Below the pieces are notes generated by a model. That model was not told where the DNA came from and ran no database searches. It was given only the letters and a program-made list of their open reading frames with translations. Shown here piece after piece: positions 1 to 8,116 of a DNA stretch of 64,000 nucleotides. The first letter of the stretch is position 1. Every line of letters begins with the position of its first letter. Made by a program: the position numbers and the translations under genes. The DNA comes from Corynebacterium simulans (lineage in GTDB: Bacteria; Actinomycetota; Actinomycetes; Mycobacteriales; Mycobacteriaceae): the NCBI RefSeq assembly GCF_001586215.1, contig NZ_CP014634.1:2673972-2737971 (forward strand), read 5' to 3'.

Positions 1-1
1 C

Positions 2-376
2 GAGGGCAAGCGCCTGGTTATCTCCTTGTTCCCGTCCGTAGACACCGGCGTGTGTGCAGCGCAGCTGCGTTCCTTCAACGAGAAGGCTGCCGGCCTAGAC
101 AACACCGTTGTGTTGTCCGTGTCCCGTGACCTGCCATTCGCGCAGGAGCGCTTCTGTGCAGCAGAGGGCATTGAGAACGTCGTTAGCGCTTCTGACTTCC
201 GCTCTGACTTCGGCGAGAAGCTGGGCATTACCCTGCAGGGCTCCCCGCTGAAGGGCCTGCTGGCTCGCTCCGTTGTTGTCACCGATGAAGAGCACAAGGT
301 CATCTACACCGAGCTCGTCGATGAAGTCACCACCGAGCCGAACTACGACGCTGTGATCGAGGCATTGAGCAAGTAA
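2..376 (+). CDS. tpx: thiol peroxidase Tpx (5' end outside window)
   Basis: This is the last 124 codons of an atypical 2-Cys peroxiredoxin that reduces hydroperoxides with thioredoxin in the cytoplasm. The frame is open to the left edge, so about 40 N-terminal residues are missing (the family is about 165 residues). The fragment holds the peroxidatic Cys in SVDTGVCAA at fragment residue 18 and the resolving Cys in ERFCAAEG at residue 52. That 34-residue spacing is the one known for E. coli Tpx. The ending [18 protein letters not shown] is also typical of the family. The internal TTG at base 26 is not the start, because the family resemblance continues upstream of it. A hairpin follows the gene. 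Confidence 0.95.
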   Translation, partial: EGKRLVISLFPSVDTGVCAAQLRSFNEKAAGLDNTVVLSVSRDLPFAQERFCAAEGIENVVSASDFRSDFGEKLGITLQGSPLKGLLARSVVVTDEEHKVIYTELVDEVTTEPNYDAVIEALSK

Positions 377-406
377 ATCAGCGAGTAAAAGCTCACTAAA
401 TCTCAT

Positions 407-454
407 CTAGCGCCTGGCCCCACTGCATTGGGGGCGGGCGCTAGACTGCGTTTT
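407..454 (+). terminator. hairpin downstream of tpx, abutting the next start codon
   Basis: The arms at 407-421 and 430-444 pair over 15 positions with one mismatch and one wobble (CTAGCGCC at one end, GGCGCTAG at the other). They are followed by ACTGCGTTTT. The T-run stops directly before the ATG of the next gene. It is probably the tpx terminator, although its position means it could also fold in the 5' end of a message for the metallo-hydrolase. Confidence 0.5.
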
Positions 455-1108
455 ATGACTTTGAGCGTTTTAGGTTTCGCAGCTGGGCCCTACAAGACCA
501 ATACCTATGTGGTGGCCAATGGCTCCCGCGCTTTCGTGGTTGACCCAGGCATGCACGCGATGCAACGTGTTCTCGACTTGGGTAAAGAGCATGGCCTTAA
601 CTTCGAAGCTATCGTCTTGACCCATGGCCACCTCGACCACACCCGCGAGGCAGGTGACCTTGCCAAGCAGCTCAACCTTCCGGTGTACATCCACCCCAAG
701 GACGCGTTCATGCTTGTTGACGGTTCCGGGGTCTCACCGGAATCGCAGCTGCTTTTCGACGCCGCGAATATGCTCGCCATCGACGATCTTCGCGAGCTCC
801 ACGGCGGCAAGACCTTGGAACTCATCGGCTACGAGTTCCGCATCGAGCATGCCCCGGGTCATTCGCCGGGCTCCGTCCTTATTATTGCCGAGGAATTCGT
901 GCTTGCCGGCGACGTCCTCTTTAAAGGCTCTATCGGGCGCACCGACCTCGAGCACTCTGACCCAAGCGCGATGCAGCTCTCGCTTGCCGGGCCTGTCTGG
1001 AGGCTCGATGACAAGCTCGCTGTCCTGCCCGGACACGGCGCAACCACCACGATGGGCGCCGAAAGGGCAACTAATCCATTCTTGGCCACGCTACGGGATG
1101 TACTCTGA
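455..1108 (+). CDS. MBL-fold metallo-hydrolase (glyoxalase II-like)
   Basis: A 217-residue metallo-beta-lactamase-fold hydrolase, probably cytoplasmic and related to hydroxyacylglutathione hydrolase-type enzymes. The dinuclear metal site is visible as [12 protein letters not shown] (HxHxDH), then [23 protein letters not shown] (metal-bridging Asp) and LPGHGATT (last His). The ATG at 455 is preferred over an upstream TTG at 428 because the conserved fold begins with [18 protein letters not shown] and the upstream codons lie inside a hairpin. It sits 5 bases before hisS, which suggests co-transcription; the same pairing of a glyoxalase-like gene with hisS is familiar in corynebacteria. The substrate cannot be read from the sequence. 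Confidence 0.88.
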   Translation: MTLSVLGFAAGPYKTNTYVVANGSRAFVVDPGMHAMQRVLDLGKEHGLNFEAIVLTHGHLDHTREAGDLAKQLNLPVYIHPKDAFMLVDGSGVSPESQLLFDAANMLAIDDLRELHGGKTLELIGYEFRIEHAPGHSPGSVLIIAEEFVLAGDVLFKGSIGRTDLEHSDPSAMQLSLAGPVWRLDDKLAVLPGHGATTTMGAERATNPFLATLRDVL

Positions 1109-1113
1109 TACGC

Positions 1114-2394
1114 GTGAGTGATAAGAAGCAGTTTAAGGCCCTGTCCGCTCCCAAAGGAGTCCCGGACTACATTCCGCCGCAATCGGCGACCTTCTACAAG
1201 GTGCGTGAGAACCTGGTCCATCAGGCTCATCTCTCCGGCTTCCAGCACATCGAGCTTCCGATCTTCGAAGACACCACGCTTTTCGCGCGTGGTGTTGGTG
1301 AATCCACCGATGTGGTCTCCAAGGAGATGTACACCTTCGCAGACCGCGGCGACCGATCGGTAACCCTGCGCCCAGAAGGCACCGCAGGCGTTATGCGTTC
1401 TGTCATTGAGCACAACCTTGACCGCGGCCAGCTGCCGGTCAAGCTCAACTACTTCGGACCTTTCTTCCGTTACGAGCGCCCGCAGGCTGGCCGCTACCGC
1501 CAGCTTCAGCAGGTCGGTGTCGAGGCCATCGGCGTTGACGATCCCGCGCTCGACGCCGAGGTCATCGCCCTGGCAGATCGCTCCTTCCGTTCCCTCGGGC
1601 TGAGCCAATTCCGTCTCGAGCTGACCAGCTTGGGTGACCAGAACTGTCGCCCGGCTTACCGCGAGAAGCTGCAGGAGTTCTTGTTCAAGCTCGACTTAGA
1701 TGAGGAAACCCGCAAGCGTGCGGAGATCAACCCGCTGCGTGTCCTCGATGACAAGCGTTCTGAGGTCCAGGAGCAGCTTGCCGACGCCCCGCTGATGCTC
1801 GATCACCTAAACGACGAGTGCCGTGAGCATTTCGAGACGGTCACCGGCCTGCTCGATGACATGGGCATCGAGTACACCATCAATCCGCGCATGGTCCGCG
1901 GCTTGGATTACTACACCAAGACCTGTTTCGAGTTCGTGCACCCGTTGCTCGGCGCGCAGTCCGGCATCGGTGGAGGCGGCCGCTACGACGGCCTGATGTC
2001 TCAGCTGGGAGGCCAGGAGCTTTCCGGCATCGGCTACGGCCTCGGCGTCGACCGCACCATCTTGGCTCTGGAGGCTGAGGGCATCCAGCTCGACGGCGTC
2101 GACCAGCGCGTTGAGGTCTTTGGCGTGGCACTGGGCGCCGATGCTAAGCGCCGTATGGCAGGCATCGTCAACGACCTGCGCAACGCCGGCATCTCCGCTG
2201 ACATGTCCTTCGGCGACCGCGGCCTCAAGGGGGCGATGAAGGGCGCGGACCGTGCCGGCGCTCGCTTCGCGCTTGTCCTGGGCGAGCAGGAGCTCGAAAA
2301 CGGCGTTGTCGCCGTCAAGGACCTTGCCGCGCATGAGCAAAGCGACGTCGCCATTGACGCGCTCGTTGAGCACCTGCGCAGCCAGCTGAATTAA
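1114..2394 (+). CDS. hisS: histidine--tRNA ligase
   Basis: A class II aminoacyl-tRNA synthetase of 426 residues that charges tRNA-His. Visible signatures are the N-terminal [11 protein letters not shown], class II motif 2 in [18 protein letters not shown], the histidine-specific loop [13 protein letters not shown], the glycine-rich [11 protein letters not shown], and motif 3 in [13 protein letters not shown]. The C-terminal 90 or so residues form the alpha/beta anticodon-binding domain ([21 protein letters not shown] onwards). The start is GTG at 1114, five bases after the metallo-hydrolase stop. Length and all key motifs are intact. Two consecutive hairpins follow the stop codon. Confidence 0.97.
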   Translation: MSDKKQFKALSAPKGVPDYIPPQSATFYKVRENLVHQAHLSGFQHIELPIFEDTTLFARGVGESTDVVSKEMYTFADRGDRSVTLRPEGTAGVMRSVIEHNLDRGQLPVKLNYFGPFFRYERPQAGRYRQLQQVGVEAIGVDDPALDAEVIALADRSFRSLGLSQFRLELTSLGDQNCRPAYREKLQEFLFKLDLDEETRKRAEINPLRVLDDKRSEVQEQLADAPLMLDHLNDECREHFETVTGLLDDMGIEYTINPRMVRGLDYYTKTCFEFVHPLLGAQSGIGGGGRYDGLMSQLGGQELSGIGYGLGVDRTILALEAEGIQLDGVDQRVEVFGVALGADAKRRMAGIVNDLRNAGISADMSFGDRGLKGAMKGADRAGARFALVLGEQELENGVVAVKDLAAHEQSDVAIDALVEHLRSQLN

Positions 2395-2410
2395 GCCAAC
2401 GACGTTAAAG

Positions 2411-2480
2411 GGCATCTCGCTGAGATGCCAAAGGCGCCTTCCTTCCCACATATCGGTTGGGGAGTGAAGGCGCCTTTTGT
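2411..2480 (+). terminator. tandem hairpins after hisS
   Basis: The first hairpin is a perfect 8-bp stem (GGCATCTC/GAGATGCC, 2411-2429). It is followed at once by a longer one with arms AAAGGCGCCTTC (2430-2441) and GAAGGCGCCTTT (2466-2477) and then TTGTTTTG. The second has the form of an intrinsic terminator for hisS. It may also stop minus-strand transcription from the tetR remnant. Confidence 0.8.
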
Positions 2481-2487
2481 TTTGCTA

Positions 2488-3065
2488 CTATGCGTTCGCC
2501 ATGCCGCTTTTGATGCCTGCCAAGTAGATGCGCAGCATACGTTTTGGATATCGGGCACGTAGTTCTCCACGTGCACCTTCCTGGGGCGCACCAGCGTTAA
2601 GATTCCCACCACGAAGTCGAGGTGCCCCACGCCTGGGCCAATTACGTCGTGCTGCTTTCCGAGCTCGATGAACCTTTCGCCGTTTTCCTGCAACGCGTCG
2701 CGCTTCAATTGCAAATCCTCCGGCAGGGTATCTAAGTCCTCCGGCACGAAGGAAGGGATGAGGCTGGTCAAACCCATTTCCGTGAGCTTGAGAGCATAGT
2801 CCAGGACGAAGTTTTCCGCGTCCGAAGGATCGGATTCGAAGCCTTTAATCAAGCGATTTTGGAAGACCAGAAAATCGTCGCTCATGTGTTCCGCGCACGC
2901 GTGAATCAACCCTTCACGGTCCGGGAAGTTGCGGTAGAGCGTGGCGACGCCCACGCCTGCTTCCTAGGCAATCTTTTCAAGGGAGACCGAGTTGCCATGG
3001 CGTTTAAACATGGCGCATGCCGCCTCGATGATGGCTATTCGGCGGCGTAATGCATCGGCTCGCAT
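2488..3065 (-). pseudogene. TetR/AcrR-type regulator, inactivated by a stop codon and a frameshift
   Basis: The reading frame starts with ATG at 3063-3065 and gives an N-terminal TetR helix-turn-helix: MRADALRRRIAIIEAACAMF, then ..SVSLEKIA, an in-frame TAG at 2964-2966 (codon 34), then EAGVGVATLYRNFPDRE. The TAG replaces the residue that normally precedes EAGVG in this family, so it interrupts the DNA-binding helix. Near the other end, at the run of four T (minus-strand AAAA) at 2542-2545, the frame changes by one base. The expected C-terminus MLRIYLAGIKSGMANA followed by TAG at 2488-2490 lies in the shifted frame. Restoring one base gives about 192 codons, normal for TetR proteins. It lies downstream of sdaA on the same strand. 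Its former target is unknown. Confidence 0.82.
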
Positions 3066-3143
3066 GGAGGTAGATATCGCTTTCTAGGTTAGGGTCTGTG
3101 CGTTAGCGATAAGACTACCTTTTGCCACGCAAGCCTTTTTGCA

Positions 3144-4553
3144 TTAGCACTCCACCTGCGTGACGGCGAAGCCTAGGGTCTTTGCGAGGCCACCAATGGA
3201 GGTCTCCTTGTACTTCGCCAGCATGTCGCGGCCGGTATCGGCCATCGTCTGCACGGCGGCGTCGAGAGAAACGTGGTGCGTGCCTTGGCCCATGCGCGCC
3301 AGGCGCGCGGCGTTGATGGACTTGACCGCGCCGATGGCGTTGCGCTCGATGCACGGAATCTGCACGAGGCCGCCGACTGGGTCGCAGGTAAGGCCGAGGT
3401 TGTGTTCCAGCGCAATCTCGGCTGCATTTTCGATCTGCGCCGGCGTTGCGCCTAGCAGTTCAGCCATGCCGGCCGCCGCCATTGACGACGCCGAGCCTAC
3501 CTCGCCTTGACAGCCCACCTCGGCGCCCGAAATCGAGGCGTTGTGCTTGATGATCATGCCGATGGCACCCGCGGTAAGCAAGTAGCGGCGGGCGGAATCG
3601 CGGGTGAAGTTCGGCTTGAAGTCACGGGCATAGTGCAACACCGCTGGGATGATGCCGCAGGCGCCGTTCGTTGGGGCCGTGATGACGCGGCCACCGGCGG
3701 CATTTTGCTCGTTGACGGCGAGCGCAAACAGGTTGACCCACTCCATAGCGGAAAAACCGCAGGTCTTATCGTCGTGGCCCTCCATTAGCTGCTTGTACAT
3801 GCCCGGCGCGCGGCGTGGGACCTGCAGGCCGCCCGGCAAGATGCCGGAGGTAGAGATGCCGTCGGTGACGCACTCGCGCATGATGTCCCACACCAAATCC
3901 AGGTGCGCGTAGACGTATTCGAGGCCGCCGTCTTCTTTATGGAGCGCTTCCTGGTTGGCGGCGACAATCTCCCAGATCTTCAAATCGTGCTTTTCGCACA
4001 GCGCCAGCAATTGCTCGCCCGTGGTGAATGGGTAAGGAACATCGTCGGTGGATTCGGCCGCTGCCATGCCGGCAGGTACCTCGGCGGAGGCTGCGACCTC
4101 GGCGTCGAGTTCCGCGCGGGAGAGAATGAATCCGCCGCCGACGGAGAAGTACTCGGCGTGCTCGGCCAGTAGGTTGCCCTCTGCATCCCAGGCATCGAAG
4201 ATGAGGCAATTCGGGTGCTCGGGGACCGGCTCGTTGTTGAACTCGATGGAATATTCCATCGCGCCCAGCGGGCCGTCGGTCATGCCTTTGCTCGGAATGG
4301 GCTGATCGGAACGCGGTTCAGCATCAACCGGGACGGTCAGCGGATCCCAGCCGGCCAAGCCCAGAATCACCGCGCGGTCGGTGCCGTGGCCGCGGCCAGT
4401 CAGCGAAAGCGAGCCCCGCAGCTCGGTGTGCACCTTGGCTGGATGCTCCGGCAGCGTTTTCAGGAACGCAAGGGCCGCGCGCATTGGGCCGACGGTGTGC
4501 GAGGAAGATGGGCCAATGCCGATGGAGAAAATGTCGGTGACGCTGATTGCCAT
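3144..4553 (-). CDS. sdaA: L-serine ammonia-lyase (iron-sulfur type)
   Basis: Converts L-serine to pyruvate and ammonia in the cytoplasm. The 469-residue single-chain form joins an N-terminal beta domain (FSIGIGPSSSHTVGPMRAAL) to a C-terminal alpha domain. Candidate [4Fe-4S] ligands are the Cys in TAPTNGACGIIPA, in LTCDPVGG and in VQIPCIERNA. The protein ends in VEC; in the characterised Legionella enzyme a C-terminal Cys plugs the active site as the fourth ligand, and the same ending here suggests the same arrangement. The start is ATG at 4553 with AAAGGAGG about ten bases upstream. It is transcribed away from cstA across a 432-base gap. Confidence 0.95.
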   Translation of the reverse strand: MAISVTDIFSIGIGPSSSHTVGPMRAALAFLKTLPEHPAKVHTELRGSLSLTGRGHGTDRAVILGLAGWDPLTVPVDAEPRSDQPIPSKGMTDGPLGAMEYSIEFNNEPVPEHPNCLIFDAWDAEGNLLAEHAEYFSVGGGFILSRAELDAEVAASAEVPAGMAAAESTDDVPYPFTTGEQLLALCEKHDLKIWEIVAANQEALHKEDGGLEYVYAHLDLVWDIMRECVTDGISTSGILPGGLQVPRRAPGMYKQLMEGHDDKTCGFSAMEWVNLFALAVNEQNAAGGRVITAPTNGACGIIPAVLHYARDFKPNFTRDSARRYLLTAGAIGMIIKHNASISGAEVGCQGEVGSASSMAAAGMAELLGATPAQIENAAEIALEHNLGLTCDPVGGLVQIPCIERNAIGAVKSINAARLARMGQGTHHVSLDAAVQTMADTGRDMLAKYKETSIGGLAKTLGFAVTQVEC

Positions 4554-4985
4554 GCTGGGCGGTGCCTCCTTTGTGAGTTTGCTTTGTGAGTTTGGAAATT
4601 AAATTGGGGGTAGGTGGGGGGAGTATTTCTAGGGGGCAGGCTGTGGCTAAACCCGTGTTAATTGCGATCTTGCTGCGGCCGAAATTCTCTGTGACGAGGA
4701 CTTTTTCCGGAAGGCCTCGCATACAGTTTCTCCATGTTACCGCTTTGGCAGTAGTTCACTACGTGGAGGCAGCGTTGTTAACCCCTCGGGGTGGGTGTGA
4801 CCAAGGTCAAGCGATTTTTGGGGATAAGCCGATAGAAATTATTGAATTTTATTGTGTGACCTTTGCACACAATGAATACTGATTAGTATCTCGGTTCACA
4901 ATAGTTAAGCAATTCAGCGTGCCTAACAACTGTGGCTGGATAAAAGTTCTTTCATCTGCTCTGTCTGATTCCTCGGGAGATTATC
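4554..4985. promoter_or_regulatory. 432-base divergent region between sdaA and cstA
   Basis: No gene is seen here. On the cstA side TTGCAC (4863-4868) lies 15-17 bases before TAGTAT/GTATCT, a plausible weak promoter. Two cAMP-regulator-like (GlxR) sequences are present: TGTGACCAAGGTCAAG at 4796-4811, which matches 8 of the 10 fixed positions of TGTGA-N6-TCACA, and TGTGTGACCTTTGCACACA at 4853-4871, whose half-sites have the wrong spacing. cstA is a known GlxR target in corynebacteria, so the first site is worth testing. Confidence 0.4.
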
Positions 4986-7253
4986 GTGAGTATCAAGACC
5001 GGACCCGAACCGCGGTCCGACATCGAATTTGTTGAAGTCGACGGCCAGGCACAGCCCATCGACGTAAAGCCGGAAAAGGTCATCGGCAACGTTGAGAAGA
5101 TCGTCATTTTGATTGCCGCTATCGCTGCGGCTGCCGGTTGGGGAGTGCTCGCTCTCCACCGCGGTGAGACCATCAACTCCGTGTGGTTGGTCCTGGCCGC
5201 CGTTGGCTCCTACATTATCGGATATACCCTGTACGCTCGCCTTATTGAGTACAAGGTGGTAAAGCCGCGCAATAGTCGTGCGACTCCTGCCGAGTACGCC
5301 AATGACGGTAAGGACTTCCTGCCTACCGATCGCCGCGTGCTCTTTGGCCATCACTTCGCCGCTATTGCCGGCGCGGGCCCGCTGGTCGGCCCGGTCATGG
5401 CGGCGCAGATGGGCTATCTCCCGGGCACACTATGGATCGTCCTCGGCGTCGTCTTTGCGGGCGCGGTACAGGATTACCTGGTGTTGTGGGTTTCCACGCG
5501 GCGCAAGGGCCGCTCGCTGGGCCAAATGATCAACGATGAGATGGGTAAAATTGGAGGCATCGCGGGCATCATCGCCACCGTCGCCATCATGATCATCATC
5601 ATCGCAGTGCTGGCGCTCATCGTGGTCAACGCTTTGGCGGATTCGCCGTGGGGCGTCTTCTCCATCACGATGACCATCCCCATCGCTTTGTTCATGGGCC
5701 TCTACCTGCGCTACATCCGCCCTGGCAAGGTCTCTGAGGTCTCCGTCATTGGCGTCATCCTGCTGCTTGCCGCCATCATCGGCGGCGGTTGGGTCTCCGA
5801 TACTGAGCTCGGTGCCAGCATGTTTACCTGGTCCAAGGAGACCTTAGCCTTTGCCATCATTGGCTATGGCATCGTGGCAGCTATCCTGCCGGTCTGGCTG
5901 CTGCTTGCCCCGCGTGACTACCTGTCTACCTTCATGAAGATTGGCGTCATCGCGCTGCTTGCCATCGCCATCGTGATTGAGCGCCCGTCCGTGCACATGC
6001 CGGCAGTGACCAGCTTCGCCACGGACGGAAATGGCCCAGTCTTCTCCGGCAACCTCTTTCCGTTCCTGTTTATCACCATTGCGTGCGGCGCACTTTCTGG
6101 CTTCCACGCGCTGATCTCCTCGGGTACCACGCCAAAGCTCATTGAGAAGGAATCCCACATGCGTGCCATCGGTTACGGCGGCATGATCATGGAGTCCTTC
6201 GTCGCGGTCATGGCGCTTATCTCCGCGGTCATCATTGACCGCCACATGTACTTCGCCATGAACTCTCCAGCGCCGAAGACACAGGGCACTGCGGAAGGTG
6301 CGGCCGACTTCGTAGGCACCCTCAACCTGCCCGGCGCTGGCATCACCGCCGAGCAGCTAACCGCCGCAGCCCAGGCAGTGGGCGAGGAGTCCATCGTTTC
6401 CCGCACCGGCGGCGCGCCAACGCTGGCTTATGGCATGTCCGAAATCATGACGCAGATGCTGGGCAATCCAGCCATGCAGGCTTTCTGGTACCACTTTGCC
6501 ATCATGTTCGAGGCGCTGTTTATCCTCACCACGGTGGACGCTGGCACCCGCGTGGCACGCTTTATGATGTCCGACTCCTTGGGAGGCATCCCGGGCCTGG
6601 GCAAGTTCCGCGACCAAAGCTGGAAGCTCGGGACCTACCTTTCCACTTTCATCGTCTGTGCGCTGTGGGGCGCCATTCTCATCATGGGCGTTACCGATCC
6701 GCTAGGCGGCATCAACGTGCTCTTCCCGCTCTTCGGCATCGCGAACCAGCTGTTAGCTGCGATGGCGCTCGCACTCGTCGTGGTCGTGGTGGTCAAGAAG
6801 GGTCTTTATAAGTGGGTCTGGATTCCGCTTATCCCGCTGGCCTGGGACCTCATCGTGACCATGACCGCGTCCTGGCAGAAGATCTTCAGCTCCGATCCGA
6901 CCATCGGCTATTGGGCTAACCACGCGCGTTTCAAAGACGCCGCGGCTCAGGGGCTTAGCGAGTTCGGGTCTGCAAAGTCCGTCGAAGAAATTGACGCAGT
7001 GGTGCGTAATACCTTCATCCAAGGCTGTCTATCTATCCTCTTCGCCGTGCTTGTCCTAGCCGTTATTGGTGCGGCAGTGATGTCGTGTATCAAGGCGGTC
7101 AAGCAGCGCGTAGCCGGTATCGAGCCAGTGGATTCGGAGACCGAGGACATCCCGTCCACGCTGTTCCTGCCTCGTGGAATGATGCCGACCAAGCGGGAGA
7201 AGGAAGTAGCCGCGCAGTACAACATGAGCTTCGAAGAAACTGGAGGGCATTAG
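4986..7253 (+). CDS. cstA: carbon starvation protein CstA family transporter
   Basis: A 755-residue polytopic membrane protein of the CstA/BtsT family, which imports pyruvate or peptides. Some 16-18 hydrophobic segments run from residue 35 to the C-terminal region. The family core AGAGPLVGPVMAAQMGYLPG is present at about residues 125-145, as are CGALSGFHALISSGTTPK and the late GITDPLGG-like segment (GVTDPLGGINVLFPLFGIANQ). The start is GTG at 4986. The last base of its TAG stop is the first base of the next gene's GTG. Corynebacterial CstA has been linked to carbon-source control, and possible GlxR sites lie upstream. The substrate here is inferred from family only. Confidence 0.93.
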   Translation: MSIKTGPEPRSDIEFVEVDGQAQPIDVKPEKVIGNVEKIVILIAAIAAAAGWGVLALHRGETINSVWLVLAAVGSYIIGYTLYARLIEYKVVKPRNSRATPAEYANDGKDFLPTDRRVLFGHHFAAIAGAGPLVGPVMAAQMGYLPGTLWIVLGVVFAGAVQDYLVLWVSTRRKGRSLGQMINDEMGKIGGIAGIIATVAIMIIIIAVLALIVVNALADSPWGVFSITMTIPIALFMGLYLRYIRPGKVSEVSVIGVILLLAAIIGGGWVSDTELGASMFTWSKETLAFAIIGYGIVAAILPVWLLLAPRDYLSTFMKIGVIALLAIAIVIERPSVHMPAVTSFATDGNGPVFSGNLFPFLFITIACGALSGFHALISSGTTPKLIEKESHMRAIGYGGMIMESFVAVMALISAVIIDRHMYFAMNSPAPKTQGTAEGAADFVGTLNLPGAGITAEQLTAAAQAVGEESIVSRTGGAPTLAYGMSEIMTQMLGNPAMQAFWYHFAIMFEALFILTTVDAGTRVARFMMSDSLGGIPGLGKFRDQSWKLGTYLSTFIVCALWGAILIMGVTDPLGGINVLFPLFGIANQLLAAMALALVVVVVVKKGLYKWVWIPLIPLAWDLIVTMTASWQKIFSSDPTIGYWANHARFKDAAAQGLSEFGSAKSVEEIDAVVRNTFIQGCLSILFAVLVLAVIGAAVMSCIKAVKQRVAGIEPVDSETEDIPSTLFLPRGMMPTKREKEVAAQYNMSFEETGGH

Positions 7254-7435
7254 TGATTAGCGCGCTCAAGAAAATCACCTGGTACGTCGGCGAGCTCATG
7301 GGCGATCACGCCTACGCGAAGTACTGCGCTCACCTTAAAGCGCATCATCCCGACGCCGTGATTCCAACCGAGCGCGAATATTGGCGTGCCCGCTACGCCG
7401 AGCAGGATGCCAACCCCGGTGCGCGGTGCTGCTAG
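7253..7435 (+). CDS. YbdD/YjiX-like small protein (DUF466)
   Basis: A 60-residue protein beginning ISALKKITWYVGELMGDHAY and ending NPGARCC. It is charged, has no membrane segment, and contains the family pattern YxxHLKxHHPD...EREYWRARY. In E. coli the equivalent small proteins are encoded directly after cstA and btsT and are thought to assist the transporter. The GTG start overlaps the last base of the cstA stop (TAGTG), so translation is probably coupled. The longer reading from 7085 overlaps cstA and is not the gene. It ends tail-to-tail with the FMN reductase gene, with only 12 bases between. Confidence 0.88.
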   Translation: MISALKKITWYVGELMGDHAYAKYCAHLKAHHPDAVIPTEREYWRARYAEQDANPGARCC

Positions 7436-7447
7436 ATGACGCTGTGG

Positions 7448-8116
7448 CTAGGCGGTGCCGTCGTGGCCTTTCAGCAGCGCGCTAAACGGCGTGAACTCTT
7501 CTTCCACGTCCAATCCGGTGGGACGTGGGGAAGGCTCTGCCAAGTTCGGGGCGGCTAGTCCTGCGACGCGGTCGGTGGGAGCCACGATGAGATCGGCAAG
7601 CTCCTTGGCCGCGCGCTCGATGCGCTGGGCGTTGCGTGTACCTTCTGCGGTGCCGAAGTCTTCGGTGGCTTGGAAGACGCCGGTGGGGATCACTGTGGCA
7701 TGCAGGTAGTTAAACAGCGGACGCAATGCATAGTCGAGCACCAACGCATGCCGCGAAGACCCGCCCGTGGCTGCAATCGCTGTGGGCAGGTGCTCCAAGG
7801 CGTGCGGATCGAGTGTGTCGAAGAAGAGCTTGAAAAGGCCCGAGTAGCTGCCCTGGAAAATCGGGGTCACCGCAATCAGTGCGCTCGCCGTCGATAGTGC
7901 GCGCTTTGCCTCATCTAGGCGGGGAGTGGTGGAGCCCCAGTTCGTCATGGCCTCGGCGAGCTCGGTGGCAAGCTCACGGAGTTCAATCATGGTGGTCTCC
8001 ACGCCTTCGCCTCGGGCGCCGACCTGGGAGCACACGGCCTGGGAGAGGGCGTCGGCAAGCGCGCGCGTTGATGACGGCGTGGATAGCCCTGCGGTAACAA
8101 CGACCAGTGAACGCAT
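7448..8116 (-). CDS. NAD(P)H-dependent FMN reductase, partner of LLM oxidoreductase (CE1759-like)
   Basis: A 222-residue flavodoxin-like reductase. It opens with a strand and phosphate loop, LVVVTAGLSTPSSTRALAD, and carries the flavin-contact segment AVTPIFQGSYSGLFKLFFD and ATGGSSRHALVLDYALRPLF. The family supplies reduced FMN to a two-component monooxygenase. Its ATG (8114-8116) directly abuts the TAG of the upstream LLM gene with no bases between (TAGATG), so the two are co-translated. I recognise the pair as the actinobacterial LLM duo named after the C. efficiens genes CE1758/CE1759. The C-terminal 30 residues are proline-rich and poorly conserved. Confidence 0.85.
   Translation of the reverse strand: MRSLVVVTAGLSTPSSTRALADALSQAVCSQVGARGEGVETTMIELRELATELAEAMTNWGSTTPRLDEAKRALSTASALIAVTPIFQGSYSGLFKLFFDTLDPHALEHLPTAIAATGGSSRHALVLDYALRPLFNYLHATVIPTGVFQATEDFGTAEGTRNAQRIERAAKELADLIVAPTDRVAGLAAPNLAEPSPRPTGLDVEEEFTPFSALLKGHDGTA

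Noticed and set aside
2391..2954. The TetR gene as functional from an internal GTG at 2954
   Set aside because: That start removes the first half of the helix-turn-helix, and the C-terminus still runs through the terminator in the wrong frame; the upstream codons continue the family after one stop codon.
3002..3009. GTTTAAAC inside the tetR remnant as a third copy of the 57-kb repeat
   Set aside because: Only the 8-base core is shared; flanks differ and the surrounding sequence is coding.
4853..4871. TGTGTGACCTTTGCACACA as a canonical GlxR/CRP site
   Set aside because: The TGTG and CACA half-sites are separated by 7 or 9 bases instead of 8, so it is not called as a site.
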